This document shows, in pieces, positions 26,854-36,074 of a DNA stretch of 64,000 nt (positions are counted from its first letter, which is position 1; the number at the start of each line of letters is the position of its first letter). A model generated the notes under the pieces. It was not told where the DNA came from. It ran no database searches and saw nothing but the letters and a program-made list of their open reading frames with translations. Made by a program: the position numbers and the translations under genes. The DNA is from Phycisphaerae bacterium RAS1 (GTDB lineage Bacteria; Planctomycetota; Phycisphaerae; UBA1845; Fen-1342): the NCBI GenBank assembly GCA_007859745.1, contig SMLU01000001.1:62001-126000 (forward strand). Direction: 5' to 3'.

Positions 26854-28110
26854 CTATCCCTTTCCGTTCACCGTCATGACGTAGAAGCTGCCGTACGTCG
26901 CCGAGCGGTCTTGCGCCAGAAGGCGCCGCGCCAATTCGGGATGCTGCGTGACGTGTTGTTGAATGGAGGGCGCCACTTCCAGCTTGTAGCTGCCCGAGCG
27001 GTAGATCATCGTCGCGCCCGGAGCCGCGGCCCGCAGCGCGCTCTTCAGCGTCGATTCAAAAGCCGCCGGCGACATCCAGTCGAAGATGTCGAGCAGGTTG
27101 AACTTGTTCAGCGAGCCGGCCGGGAGCGTGTCGAGATAGGGGCCGAGCCAGCCGTTGACCACCTGCACGCGATCGAGGTTCTTCCGCAGCGTCGCGAAGT
27201 TCTCTTTCAGCAGATAGGGCGGCACGCGGTTTCCGCGGAACCGGCCCGTGACGGCCATGCTGAGGAAGTAGTTGTCGTAGATCGGCACCTTCGTCAGGGC
27301 GTACTCGATACGCTCCTTGACGAACTCGAACATGTCGTGCCGCCCGTCAACCAGCCGGAACTGCTCCGGGTGCACCCCGGCCAGGTACATAAACGGCTTG
27401 AAATAGACGAACCACTTGCTGCTGGTCTTCCACAGCCGCGGAGCGATGAACTCGTTGTACCAGACGTTCTGCTCTTCGAGCGTGCGGCATTCAAAGAACC
27501 GGTCCTGGGCTCTGACGTCGATGTTCAGCATCCGCAAGTACTGCCGCATGATGCGGCAGAAGATGCCCATCCGGCCGAACTGGTAGAGGTCCTTGGCGAC
27601 CATCCACAAGTTGCGGTCCCAGAACGCCGCGGCGCTGGAGGACAGCCACGGGCGCAACCGGCTGCGGTACGCGCGCGACACATCGGCCGGCCGGCGGGCG
27701 GCGAAAATATTGAAAAACGTCTCGTGATCGAGCGTGGCGATGCCGGCCAGCTTCAGCTCCAGCAGCGCCGTCTGCGCCGGGTTGCTGTCCACGCAATGCA
27801 GCGCCTTGGGATTCTGGCACAGCAGGTTGAGCGGGTTGCAGCCGGCGGAGGTGATCGAGACGACGGCGTCGTCGGGCGTGATCTGAAACGCCTGCCGGTC
27901 CATCTCCGGGTCTTCCCACGACATGTTGAAGACGATGCCACGGAAGACCATCTTCTCCAGCCAGTCGCGCTTGGCGGGCATCGGCAGGTTCATCACTTCG
28001 GGAAACGGCCGCGGCGGGCCGCGGTCCGGCAGGCGCGTCGCGCGCCGCGACGCGAGCAGGATGGAGTCGTCAGAGGTCAGCGCCTCAGGCGCAAGCGCGA
28101 CAGTGCTCAT
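26854..28110 (-). CDS. btaA: BtaA-type SAM:diacylglycerol 3-amino-3-carboxypropyltransferase
   Basis: A 418-residue DUF3419 enzyme that transfers the aminocarboxypropyl group of S-adenosylmethionine to diacylglycerol, forming diacylglycerylhomoserine, the first step of betaine lipid (DGTS) synthesis. Supporting blocks: FNMSWEDPEMDRQAFQITPDDAVVSITSAGCNPLNLL near residue 60 (SAM site), VDSNPAQTALLELKLAG, and the C-terminal FNLLDIFDWMSP...YRSGSYKLEV. The ATG at 28110 has GAGG upstream. The neighbouring methyltransferase (btaB, 28187) is the expected partner. In bacteria this pathway replaces phospholipids, often under phosphate starvation; no Pho box was identified here. Its last 305 bp are duplicated at 23551. 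Confidence 0.87.
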   Translation of the reverse strand: MSTVALAPEALTSDDSILLASRRATRLPDRGPPRPFPEVMNLPMPAKRDWLEKMVFRGIVFNMSWEDPEMDRQAFQITPDDAVVSITSAGCNPLNLLCQNPKALHCVDSNPAQTALLELKLAGIATLDHETFFNIFAARRPADVSRAYRSRLRPWLSSSAAAFWDRNLWMVAKDLYQFGRMGIFCRIMRQYLRMLNIDVRAQDRFFECRTLEEQNVWYNEFIAPRLWKTSSKWFVYFKPFMYLAGVHPEQFRLVDGRHDMFEFVKERIEYALTKVPIYDNYFLSMAVTGRFRGNRVPPYLLKENFATLRKNLDRVQVVNGWLGPYLDTLPAGSLNKFNLLDIFDWMSPAAFESTLKSALRAAAPGATMIYRSGSYKLEVAPSIQQHVTQHPELARRLLAQDRSATYGSFYVMTVNGKG

Positions 28111-28186
28111 GGAGTCGATCCTCGGCGGCCGGAATTGAACCACGCAGGCGAAGAGGACACAGCCTCGCCGCTCTCCAGGCCCGTGA

Positions 28187-28798
28187 TCATTCCTTCGTTC
28201 CCATCGCAACAAAGTAATACCCGCCGACGCGATACTCGATCTTCGTCGACGGACAGATTCGCACCATTTCGTCCACGTACGGTTCGAGCGTCTCCACGTG
28301 ATTGGCCCGCAGCCAGGCGCGCATCAGCGGCGCCAACGGCCCCCAGGAGCGAAACGGGCCGAAGTCCAGCAGCATCAGGCGCCCGCCGGGCGCCACGTGC
28401 TCGTGAGCCCGCCGCAACGCCTCGCGCCAGTCTGGGATCATCGTCAGGCTGTAACCGAAACAGACCGCGTCGTATTTTCCGCCCAGCGACAGTTTCGTCG
28501 CGTCGCCCTGAATCAGCTCCACGTTCGGCCAGCCGGCCGCCGCGACGCGCCGCTCCGCCCGCCGCAGCATGTCTTCCGAAAAATCCAGCCCCGTCAGCCG
28601 CCCGCGATGCGGATCGAGGTGCTCCAGCACGTAATGGAAGTTCAGGCCCGTGCCGCAGCCGATCTCGAGCACGCGGCTGTCGGGCCGCAGGTTGAGCCGG
28701 CTGATGGCGCGACGCCGGCCGTGCAGGATCGCCCAGCGCGTCCAGTCGTAGACATAGGCGTGGTAACGGTAAAAACGCTGAACCGCTGTGTGCGACAA
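28187..28798 (-). CDS. btaB: BtaB-type SAM-dependent methyltransferase
   Basis: A 203-residue class I methyltransferase with motif I VLEIGCGTGLNFHYVLEHL near residue 44, an acidic motif LTGLDFSEDML, and LIQGDAT with DAVCFGYSLTMIPDWREAL. It lies 76 bp upstream of btaA in the same direction and would N-methylate diacylglycerylhomoserine three times to give the betaine lipid. Residue content alone fits several UbiE-like enzymes; the context with btaA decides the call. It lies directly upstream of btaA on the minus strand, and the pseudo-receiver gene precedes it by 17 bp. Confidence 0.82.
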   Translation of the reverse strand: MSHTAVQRFYRYHAYVYDWTRWAILHGRRRAISRLNLRPDSRVLEIGCGTGLNFHYVLEHLDPHRGRLTGLDFSEDMLRRAERRVAAAGWPNVELIQGDATKLSLGGKYDAVCFGYSLTMIPDWREALRRAHEHVAPGGRLMLLDFGPFRSWGPLAPLMRAWLRANHVETLEPYVDEMVRICPSTKIEYRVGGYYFVAMGTKE

Positions 28799-28815
28799 AT
28801 TCCACTCCGCGCCGC

Positions 28816-29220
28816 CTACGTGCGCGTCTCCGCGCCCACCGCCTTCGCCGGCAGGTACGCCGCCAGCATCGCCCGGGTCCGCGGCGACGCCAGTGCGCTC
28901 TTTCCGAAACCCGGGACCGCGCCGGCCGAGACCGCCCGGGCCTGCGCGTCCGGAAAGTTGCTGATGAGCATGACCGGCGTCGCGGCGGCCGCCTGGCTGC
29001 TTTTCATTCGCGCGATCAGCTCCATGCCGTCGCTCTGGTCGTCATAGATCAGGCGGTTCACCAGGACCAGGGCGTATGCCCGCCGCGAAAGCGCTGCCAG
29101 CGCCTCATGCACGTGCATGACGCGGTCGACCTCGACATCGAAGTTCGTAGCCAGCATCGCTCGGATGGCGGCGTGGTCCGGGTTGCACTGACCGACATCC
29201 AGTACCCACACGCGCGACAA
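28816..29220 (-). CDS. Receiver-like protein with degenerate phosphoacceptor
   Basis: A 134-residue single CheY-like domain: VWVLDVGQCNPDHAAIRAML opens like a receiver, AYALVLVNRLIYDDQSDGMELI takes the place of the usual LVLLD segment, and PVMLISN and FGKSAL match the Ser/Thr and Lys positions. The phosphoacceptor Asp is replaced by Asn in VLVNR, so phosphorylation is unlikely. The start is the TTG at 29220, decided by a very strong GGGAGGAGG eight bases upstream; the frame open to 29463 runs through repeats. It sits 17 bp before btaB in the same direction, so it could influence that operon; this is inference only. Confidence 0.72.
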   Translation of the reverse strand: MSRVWVLDVGQCNPDHAAIRAMLATNFDVEVDRVMHVHEALAALSRRAYALVLVNRLIYDDQSDGMELIARMKSSQAAAATPVMLISNFPDAQARAVSAGAVPGFGKSALASPRTRAMLAAYLPAKAVGAETRT

Positions 29221-31004
29221 CGCATCGCCTCCTCCCGGCGCACGCCGGGACGCGGGGATAGTAACGCGCCGCGCGGCTGCGGAAAACTGCCGGAGCATTT
29301 GGGTGGGACGGGCGTCTCGCCCGTCCTTGTACAGCCGGGAACGGGCAAGATGCCCGTTCCACCCGAGACGACGACCGACGTCAGCCGACCCGCGCGACAG
29401 CGGACTCGCTTTCGCTTCTGACTTCGAACTTCTGACTTCTGACATTCCCCGTCGCCTCGCCATCCGAAATCCCGCGCAATCAATTCCGCCACCTGCTCAA
29501 GCGTCAGCGGCGGGTCGTACCTCCGGCTGGTGGTCATCACGAACGTCTCGCTCGCTCCCCGGCCCAGTCCCCCGTGCGTGCCGCGCATGTTCACAAAGCT
29601 GGACAGGAACCCGCTTCCGACGAACCAGCCCTCAGCCAGCGACACCGCAACGTCCGGCTGCTCATCGGACAGCGTTCGCATCCCCTCGAATAGACGTGGC
29701 GGGCCGGCGGGCCAGGGGTGTTCGGCGGTGGCTTCCAGCCACGCGTCGGCCGATGCGAAGCCCTCGGCGTCCATGCTCCCCGCGGCGCGCATGCGCACTG
29801 CAACCGTCGCGAGCTGGAGCGGGTCTCCCTGGCCGACACAGCGATAGCGCCCGCCGCGCGACTCGACCATCGCGGTCTGGCCCGCGGCCCGCACGCAAAT
29901 CGCATCGCCATCACGACAGGCCAGCAGGGCCACTTCCGCGCGCGGCTCGAGCAGCTCCAGCACGCGGTCGCGCGTCGCGGCGTCGAACGTGTGGACGCGG
30001 GCGACATCCAGCAGCCCGAACAGCGGGACCGCCACGTCGCCGCTCCGCTCCAGCCGGCTGACCACGCGCAGACCCGCGTCGCGCAGCAGCTCGCGCAGCT
30101 TGAAGCGCCTGGGCGGCACGGTCGTGTTGCCGTGGTCGGCCAGCATTACGACTTCCAGCCGGCCGCGGCAGTCGTACATCAGCCGCTCGATCCAGTCATC
30201 CAGCTTCGTCAGCTCGCGCTCGATCTCCTGCGGCGCGAGCATATGACCCAGGGCGTCAGTGCTGAGCAGGTAGATCACGAGGCTGCGGCGGCCGGCCGCG
30301 AGCAGCGTCTCCACCCTCCGGCGGGCGCGGCGCAGCTCGGCGTGAAAGACGCGCCGCGGCATCAGGTACATGAAGGCGTCTTCGATGAACGCCAGGCGGT
30401 GGTCGGCGCAGCGTACCCAGCGTTCGTTCGCGCCGTGCAGATAAACGCCCGCCGCATCGCTCAGCCGATTGGCGGAGCGGTCGAAATAGCCGGCTTCGTA
30501 GCCCGGCGTCGGACCGGTCTGAAAGAAGTGGTCGTACGCCACATCCGTGAGCGTCGGAAAGACCGAGACGACCGGCGCCGGCGGCTGAAAGAGCGCAAAA
30601 CGCCCGGCGGCCTTCAGAGCCGCGATTCGCTCGTACGACACGCCGTCCAGGAGCAGCACCAGCAGCGGTTCCTCTTGCGGGTCGGCGGCCGGACGCCGGA
30701 CGGACGCCATCCAGTCGCGTCCGTCGCGCCTGGCGGCAAACCAGAGCCGGTCGGCATAGCCGTCGCGCAGCCGCTGGACGTACTCCAGTCGGCCATCGCC
30801 GTCCCGATCAAAACCGCGATAGTCATCCGCACCGCGCGTCCAGGTCCGCGCGGCAGCACGCCAGTCCTCGGCGGCCGCCGCGCATCCGGCGCAGGCCGTG
30901 CACATCCACGCAAGCGGCGCCGCGACCAGGATAACGCGGCCGATGGCGGACCGCTCCCTCACGGTCGCGGCTCGGAAATAGCGGGTCGTTGCGCCGCAAC
31001 TCAC
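29058..31004 (-). CDS. Secreted alkaline-phosphatase-superfamily phosphodiesterase with read-through tail
   Basis: The open frame is 648 residues. Residues 1-45 are a signal peptide or lipoprotein leader (VILVAAPLAWMCTACAGC). The body is a type I phosphodiesterase/nucleotide pyrophosphatase: VLLLDGVSYE (metal Asp120), SVFPTLTDVAYD (nucleophile Thr about 151-153), STDALGHM (Asp250, His254), MLADHGNT (Asp290, His291) and THGGL (His477). DRDGDGRLEYVQ near 67 resembles an EF-hand loop. Family homology ends about residue 520; the remaining 128 residues are translated from repeats at 29409-29444 and 29301-29364 and from the next gene in another frame, so the native stop seems to be lost. The GTG start at 31004 overlaps the DUF58 gene stop by one base (TAGTG). 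Confidence 0.78.
   Translation of the reverse strand: MSCGATTRYFRAATVRERSAIGRVILVAAPLAWMCTACAGCAAAAEDWRAAARTWTRGADDYRGFDRDGDGRLEYVQRLRDGYADRLWFAARRDGRDWMASVRRPAADPQEEPLLVLLLDGVSYERIAALKAAGRFALFQPPAPVVSVFPTLTDVAYDHFFQTGPTPGYEAGYFDRSANRLSDAAGVYLHGANERWVRCADHRLAFIEDAFMYLMPRRVFHAELRRARRRVETLLAAGRRSLVIYLLSTDALGHMLAPQEIERELTKLDDWIERLMYDCRGRLEVVMLADHGNTTVPPRRFKLRELLRDAGLRVVSRLERSGDVAVPLFGLLDVARVHTFDAATRDRVLELLEPRAEVALLACRDGDAICVRAAGQTAMVESRGGRYRCVGQGDPLQLATVAVRMRAAGSMDAEGFASADAWLEATAEHPWPAGPPRLFEGMRTLSDEQPDVAVSLAEGWFVGSGFLSSFVNMRGTHGGLGRGASETFVMTTSRRYDPPLTLEQVAELIARDFGWRGDGECQKSEVRSQKRKRVRCRAGRLTSVVVSGGTGILPVPGCTRTGETPVPPKCSGSFPQPRGALLSPRPGVRREEAMRCRACGYWMSVSATRTTPPSERCWLRTSMSRSTASCTCMRRWQRFRGGHTPWSW
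29301..29364. repeat. GGTGGGACGGGCG palindromic repeat
   Basis: GGTGGGACGGGCGTCTCGCC faces GGGCAAGATGCCCGTTCCACC. It is the same family as 10181-10236 and lies between the pseudo-receiver start and the end of conserved sequence in the phosphodiesterase gene. Confidence 0.55.
29409..29444. repeat. TCTGACTTCTGAC simple repeat
   Basis: A short run of TCTGACTTC-type units reads as SEVRSSKSEA or QKSEVRSQK in the minus frames. Similar low-complexity intergenic runs occur at 41548-41582 and 46907-47005. Confidence 0.5.
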
Positions 31005-31906
31005 TAGCGCAGTAGCCCCCGCTGCCGCAGGTACGACATGACCAGCACGTCAAACGGCAACTTGGTGCTGGTGAACAGGTAGCAAATTCCCCGCCGCACG
31101 CAGTGGTCCTTCAGCTCCGAGCAGTACGCCTGCAGATTCGCCTTGTACCGGTCCATCAGCGGCTTGCTGATCGTGACCTCCGCCACGTCCTCATCCTCGA
31201 CATCCAGCAGCTTCAGATCGCCCGCCAGCGGTGGGTCGATCTCCTGCGGGCTGAGCACCTGGATCACGTATAGGTCAAGATTGCGGCTCAGCAGGTAGCG
31301 GATCCCATCCGCATAGCCGCTCTTGTCCAGAAAATCGCTGACAACGATCACCACGCCCTTGCCCGTGTGGCGGATCGAAAAACGCTTGGCCGCGGCCGTG
31401 AAGTTCGAGACGCCCTCAAGCGGAATATCTCGCAGAAACGGAATCACCTGCGACACCAACCGCCGCCCGCGCACGCCGCGCATCTCGTGCACGAGGTTGT
31501 TGCTGTAGCCGTAGAGGCTGACGCGGTCGTAGTTGACCAGTCCGATGTACGCCAGCGCCGCGGCGACGCGCTTGGTGTACAGCCCCTTGCTCGGCTGGCC
31601 CCAGTCCATGCTGCGCGAGCAGTCGAACAGGACCGTGACGTTCAGGTCTTCCTCTTCCAGAAAGAGCTTGAGCAGCAGCTTTTCCAACCGCGCGTAGATG
31701 TTCCAGTCCAGGAAGCGCAGGTCGTCGCCGACGACGTAATTGCGATAGTCGGCGAACTCGACCGATTCGCCCTTACGCTTGCTGCGCCGCTCGCCCTTCA
31801 TTCGCCCGGCGAAGATCTTCCGCGAGAGGATGTCCAGCGACTCGAGTTTGTGCATGAACTCGGCGGATAGGAGCTCTTCGCCGTTGGTGGTTGCCGGTTT
31901 CGCCAT
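31004..31906 (-). CDS. DUF58 (vWA-like) protein
   Basis: A 300-residue DUF58 protein. Signature sequences are GRRKGER-like (RMKGERRSKRKGESVEFADYRNYVVGDDLRFLDWNIYAR near residues 35-72) and a von Willebrand A-type fold with VLFDCSRSMDWG, SDFLDKSGY and STKLPFDVLV. DUF58 proteins usually work with a MoxR AAA ATPase; no MoxR gene is adjacent here. The TAG stop overlaps the GTG of the phosphodiesterase gene, so the two are translationally coupled and may share a role at the envelope. The ATG at 31906 starts the usual N-terminus. Confidence 0.87.
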   Translation of the reverse strand: MAKPATTNGEELLSAEFMHKLESLDILSRKIFAGRMKGERRSKRKGESVEFADYRNYVVGDDLRFLDWNIYARLEKLLLKLFLEEEDLNVTVLFDCSRSMDWGQPSKGLYTKRVAAALAYIGLVNYDRVSLYGYSNNLVHEMRGVRGRRLVSQVIPFLRDIPLEGVSNFTAAAKRFSIRHTGKGVVIVVSDFLDKSGYADGIRYLLSRNLDLYVIQVLSPQEIDPPLAGDLKLLDVEDEDVAEVTISKPLMDRYKANLQAYCSELKDHCVRRGICYLFTSTKLPFDVLVMSYLRQRGLLR

Positions 31907-32459
31907 GTTCGCTCGACAGACATGGTAGCCGCAAGCGACGGCAACCGAACCAGCCGCGGCGCCCTTAGCACGTAGGCTGGGCTGAGTACTCGAAGCCCAG
32001 CACGTAGGCTGGGCTGAGTACTCGAAGCCCAGCCTACTACACGTCTACTCGTTTGTGATCGGCGCCCCACGGGCCGCGGACGTCACCCCGCCGCTGGGCG
32101 TGGCGGGTTCGGACGGATCGCCCCCTGAAACCGGCTGCCCCCCCCGGTGCCGACACGCCCGCGCCGGTTTGAGAACGCCCCGCCGCGCAGCACGTAGGCT
32201 GGGCTGAGTACTCGAAGCCCAGCCTACTACACGTCTACTCGTTAGCGATCGGCGCCCCACGGGCCGCGGACGTCACCCCGCCGCTGGGCGCGGCGGGTTC
32301 GGACGGATCGCCCCCTGAAACCGGCTGCCCCCCCCCGGTGCCGACACGCCCGCGCCGGTTTGAGAACGCCCCGCCGCGCAGTAGAATACTCAGGAGCGAC
32401 CGCGGCGGCAGTCGATTGAAGAGTGGGCAGGCCGGCGCGACCGGACCCGAGGAGAGACG
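31907..32459. repeat. Tandemly duplicated 190-bp block upstream of clpX
   Basis: A 32-bp fragment at 31968-31999 is followed by two almost identical units, 32000-32189 (190 bp) and 32190-32380 (191 bp, one extra C). Each unit begins with GCACGTAGGCTGGGCT, contains a perfect 12-bp-arm hairpin (GTAGGCTGGGCT and AGCCCAGCCTAC around GAGTACTCGA), then a palindrome with CACCCCGCCGC and GCGGCGGGTT edges, and ends CGCCGCGCAG. I see no gene in the region. Confidence 0.85.
32360..32387 (+). promoter_or_regulatory. Predicted sigma70-type promoter of clpX
   Basis: TTGAGA at 32360-32365, a 16-bp spacer and TAGAAT at 32382-32387 lie 73 bp before the clpX start. The -35 box belongs to the end of the second 190-bp unit and the -10 box to the unique flank, so only the last unit makes the pair. 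Confidence 0.4.
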
Positions 32460-33736
<1,277 letters not shown>

Positions 33737-33740
<4 letters not shown>

Positions 33741-33877
33741 CGTCGGACCTCCGCGTCCGCGGGCGGCGTAGCGCCGGACCTCCGCGTCCGACGGCGTCCT
33801 CGAACAAGGCCCGAAATTTCGACGACATCGTCCCGAAAACTCTCAACACTTCGTCGGACGCAGAGGTCCGACGCTAC
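33737..33877. repeat. GTAGCGTCGGACC repeat cluster
   Basis: Two forward copies (33737 and about 33769) and one inverted copy (33852-33877, CGTCGGACGCAGAGGTCCG). The TAG in the first copy is the clpX stop. The last arm ends six bases before the next gene's start. Confidence 0.6.
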
Positions 33878-33882
33878 CGTCC

Positions 33883-34704
33883 ATGAGCACTGAGGAACGC
33901 GAGTACGTACTCGGCACGCATGCCGCGGAGCTGACCCGGCTTGGGCTTCAGCACCGGCTCTGGTCGGGCCACGCGCTGGCGCTCTGGGAACGCTGCGGTC
34001 TGGCGGAAGGCCACACGATCCTCGACGTGGGTTGCGGCCCGGGCTACGCCACGCTCGACCTGGCCCAGCTCGTCGGCCCGCGCGGCCGCGTCTTCGCGGT
34101 CGACGCCTCGCAGCGCTTCATCGACCGGCTGCGCGGCGAGTGCAGCGCCCGCGGCGTGACGAACGTCGAGCCGATCGTCGCCGACGTGCACGAATATCGC
34201 CCGGCCGCGGCGTCGCTGGACGGCGCCTACGCCCGCTGGGTGCTCTGCTTCCTCACCGATCCACAAAAGGTCGTCGCGCACGTCGCGGCCGGCCTGCGAC
34301 CCGGCGGTTTCTTCGCCGTGCAGGACTATTTCAATTACGAATCGCTCTGCGTGGCGCCGCGCAGCCCGGCCTTTGAGCGCGTCGTGGCGGCCGTGGGCGA
34401 GAGCTGGCGCAAACACGGTGGCGACCCGGACCTGGCGGGACGACTGCCGGCGATGATGGAGCGCTGCGGGCTGGAGCTGCGCGAGATTCGCCCGATTCTG
34501 CGCGTCGCGCGGCCGGGATCGGCCCTGTGGCAGTGGCCGACGACTTTTTTTTCGAACTACGTGCCGGCGCTTGTGGAGATGGGCTTGCTGACGCGCGACG
34601 AGCAGAACGACTTCGAGCGCGAGTGGGCCGAGCGCACACAGAACCCCAGCGCGTTCTTCGTTACGCCGCCGGTGTTCGACATCGTCGGCGTAAAGCGATC
34701 GTGA
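33883..34704 (+). CDS. Class I SAM-dependent methyltransferase
   Basis: A 273-residue methyltransferase with motif I ILDVGCGPGYATLDLAQL near residue 47, VFAVDASQRFIDRL with the acidic ribose contact, and a YARWVLCFLTDPQKVVAHVAAGLRPGG block similar to ubiquinone/menaquinone or small-molecule enzymes. The C-terminal LWQWPTTFFSNYVPALVEMGLLT part is seen in bacterial uncharacterised methyltransferases. Substrate is unknown. It begins close to the repeat end and converges with the VOC gene (34706) with a one-base gap. Confidence 0.8.
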   Translation: MSTEEREYVLGTHAAELTRLGLQHRLWSGHALALWERCGLAEGHTILDVGCGPGYATLDLAQLVGPRGRVFAVDASQRFIDRLRGECSARGVTNVEPIVADVHEYRPAAASLDGAYARWVLCFLTDPQKVVAHVAAGLRPGGFFAVQDYFNYESLCVAPRSPAFERVVAAVGESWRKHGGDPDLAGRLPAMMERCGLELREIRPILRVARPGSALWQWPTTFFSNYVPALVEMGLLTRDEQNDFEREWAERTQNPSAFFVTPPVFDIVGVKRS

Positions 34705-34705
34705 A

Positions 34706-35113
34706 CTACCGCGGCCCGGTATACAACGTCGCCTGATCGACAAAACAAAGGCGATTGCCGAACGGGTCATGCACGTAGAAGGAGCGCTCCCCCCACGGCC
34801 GGCGGGCGATCTGCCCCGCCGGGTCGCCATGCACGTCGCCCGCAGCGAGCGTCGCGCCGGCCTGAATGCACGCGGCGTAGGTCGCTTCAAGGTCTTCGAC
34901 GGCAAAATAGAGCCACTCGGGATTGGGTGTCGGATCGTGGGCGTCGCCGTCGGCCCGCGGATCGAAACACGCCAGCACAACGCCGCCGCAGGCGAAGTAG
35001 TGCCGCCCGCCGGACACGCGCGATCCGGGAGAATCGAGCACCGCGGCATAGAACGTCGCCGCGCGAGTGATGTCAGTTACCGGCAGGATGATGCGGAAAA
35101 TTCGTGGGGTCAT
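34706..35113 (-). CDS. VOC (glyoxalase/bleomycin resistance) superfamily protein
   Basis: A 135-residue two-module VOC protein. It starts RIILPVTDITRAATFYAAVLD, has YFACGGVVLACFDP and EWLYFAVEDLEATYAACIQAGA, then RPWGERSFYVHDPFGNRLCFVDQ, the usual second-module end. Metal ligands of this family are scattered; His and Glu candidates exist but I cannot assign a reaction. It converges with the methyltransferase gene with a single base between stops. Confidence 0.8.
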   Translation of the reverse strand: MTPRIFRIILPVTDITRAATFYAAVLDSPGSRVSGGRHYFACGGVVLACFDPRADGDAHDPTPNPEWLYFAVEDLEATYAACIQAGATLAAGDVHGDPAGQIARRPWGERSFYVHDPFGNRLCFVDQATLYTGPR

Positions 35114-35247
35114 CGTCGGCGCCTCGTTGGTATTGAGCGAATCGGCGATTCGGACGAAAAAGGTGCAACTCTCGTAGCGTGACGTTGCCGATCGGCTCGA
35201 ACTGCGCCATCATAAGCGTCCGTCGGGGGAGTTTCCTGGAGCCGCGC

Positions 35248-35529
35248 ATGTCGATGGAAAACCCGCCGCCCGAGTCGTCCCCCGTGGGCGGTCCGGACGT
35301 CGCCCAACTGAAAAGCGCCATGAAAGCATTCAAAAAGCGCCTGAAAATGGCCCGACTCGACGACGAATCGCGCCTCGGGCATGGTCCGATGAGCAGCGGC
35401 GGAAGTTCCGGGATCGTGGCGATCGTGCCGCCCAATCAGTTTCCGCAGTCCGTGTGGGACGAACTCACGCGGCAGGGAAAAATTCGCCGGGCTGGTCAGG
35501 GGTTGTATGAACTGACCGACGAGCGCTGA
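35248..35529 (+). CDS. Small hypothetical protein
   Basis: A 93-residue protein. The ATG at 35248 has GGAG at good spacing and is preferred to an upstream start at 35179. The N-terminus is Pro/Ser-rich, a basic helix follows (QLKSAMKAFKKRLKMARLDDESRL), and the C-terminal VWDELTRQGKIRRAGQGLYEL resembles a small winged-helix or nucleic-acid-binding end. No function assigned. Confidence 0.55.
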   Translation: MSMENPPPESSPVGGPDVAQLKSAMKAFKKRLKMARLDDESRLGHGPMSSGGSSGIVAIVPPNQFPQSVWDELTRQGKIRRAGQGLYELTDER

Positions 35530-36074
35530 TCGCGAAGGACCGCGATGCGCCGGAAGGAACGGGAAGACAAGTGAAAGAGGGAGACGGGTGGATTGGCGTT
35601 GCCGCCGCTTGCAGGGTTGGGTTTCGAGCGAGGGCCATCAAAGCAGGTGACCAGTGGTTCCTGTCCTGATGGACGCGACGTCAAACTCCAATCCACCCGT
35701 TGGTCCGGGGGAGAGAAAGAACATCGGCGAAGCGTCCCTTCTAAGCCGATGCTGTCGGCCGCGTCGGCCCGTCCCTGAGCCGTCTGAGCGACCTGGATCC
35801 GCAGTTTGGTAAAACTTCCTGGATGGAGCAGACTGAAGACTTGACCACTCCTTCCACTTCTACGAGAGACAGAATAACACATTTTTCCATATCCGGCGTC
35901 CGTAAAAATACCCATTTTAACATGATGCCGCTGTTATTGGTGTGACGAACGAGTGCGGTGGCGTCAGGCGGACTATATGTTGTGCTTTTAACCGACGATG
36001 TAGCTATATCCGGGTTGAATCTCAGTTTCTTAGTCCGGATACAAATTACCCATTTTTCGCTGAAGCGCTCGCAA
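35530..36074. other. Intergenic region with a lower-GC patch, no supported gene
   Basis: No convincing gene in these 545 bases. Minus-strand frames are open (35496-35915 and 35741-36343) but overlap real genes and lack ribosome sites. From about 35860 to 36080 the sequence is noticeably AT-richer than its surroundings. Two AT-rich stretches share a TCCGG...AAAATACCCATTTT-like motif (near 35896 and 36033), suggesting a decayed short duplication. Confidence 0.4.
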
